From NCBI GenBank assembly GCA_013213875.1, contig JABSSV010000409.1, forward strand, positions 1-5,509: DNA of 5,509 nt. Reading direction: 5' to 3'. This document shows positions 5,476 through 5,509 of this stretch, one piece after another; within the stretch, counting starts at the first letter, position 1; every line of letters begins with the position of its first letter. Both the position numbers and the translations under genes were made by a program. Under the pieces are notes generated by a model, which saw nothing but the letters and a program-made list of their open reading frames with translations, was not told where the DNA came from and searched no databases. The DNA comes from Lysobacterales bacterium. Its GTDB lineage: Bacteria; Pseudomonadota; Gammaproteobacteria; Xanthomonadales; SZUA-36.

Positions 5476-5509
5476 CGGTTACCGCATGGTTACCGATGGG
5501 CTCCTCACC
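5392..5509. repeat. Perfect 54-bp inverted repeat at the contig end, probable fold-back artefact
   Basis: Bases 5392-5445 are the exact reverse complement of 5456-5509, separated by a 10-nt loop (GTTGTCATTG). The left arm is ordinary coding sequence for the conserved His motif of the peptidase, and the right arm stops exactly at the end of the window. A short ATCGC/GCGAT match next to the loop could have primed a strand to fold back and copy itself. This pattern fits an amplification or assembly chimera better than biology. Confidence 0.9.

Noticed and set aside
5392..5509. The long inverted repeat as a genuine terminator, transposon end or phage telomere
   Set aside because: It is a perfect copy of coding sequence for a conserved motif, has no U-tract or transposase nearby, and ends exactly at the contig boundary, so an artefact is simpler.

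Overview
The window is compact, GC-rich bacterial DNA with almost no non-coding sequence. The codon use, the membrane-anchored TIR/TolB-like/TPR protein and the resemblance of the small precursor to Shewanella SonA suggest a proteobacterium, probably a gammaproteobacterium. This is an inference, because no rRNA or other marker gene is present.

Layout: (1) 1-135 (+) is the C-terminal end of a small hydrophobic protein that begins outside the window. (2) 158-4593 (-) is a three-gene operon. Read 5'->3' on the minus strand it contains a 69-residue precursor peptide (4593-4384), a 540-residue tandem tetrapyrrole-methylase-fold methyltransferase (4368-2746), and an 863-residue TIR / transmembrane / TolB-like / TPR protein (2749-158). 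The first two genes are 15 nt apart and the last two overlap as ATGA. (3) 4594-4722 is a 129-nt divergent promoter region. (4) 4723-5475 (+) is a papain-like (C1) cysteine peptidase truncated by the end of the contig. (5) 5392-5509 is a perfect 54-bp inverted repeat that ends exactly at the contig end and is probably a fold-back artefact.

Main interpretation: the first two operon genes look like a split borosin RiPP system. In borosins, a SAM-dependent methyltransferase N-methylates backbone amides of a peptide; in the split type, the precursor (like SonA) is a separate protein from the enzyme (like SonM). Here the precursor has a SonA-like helical recognition domain followed by a very short hydrophobic core ending in GCLILIFP. 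The enzyme carries two copies of the methyltransferase domain. The first keeps the Tyr/Arg/Tyr/Tyr catalytic set, and the second has lost most of it, which suggests an enzyme with a built-in pseudo-subunit.

The unusual part is the context. The modification genes are translationally coupled to a TIR-domain membrane protein with a predicted periplasmic TPR array, and they face a papain-like protease across a shared promoter region. A plausible model is that the peptide is made and methylated, trimmed by the protease, and sensed or otherwise linked to the TIR protein for signalling, immunity or defence. The roles of the TIR protein and the protease are inferred only from gene context.
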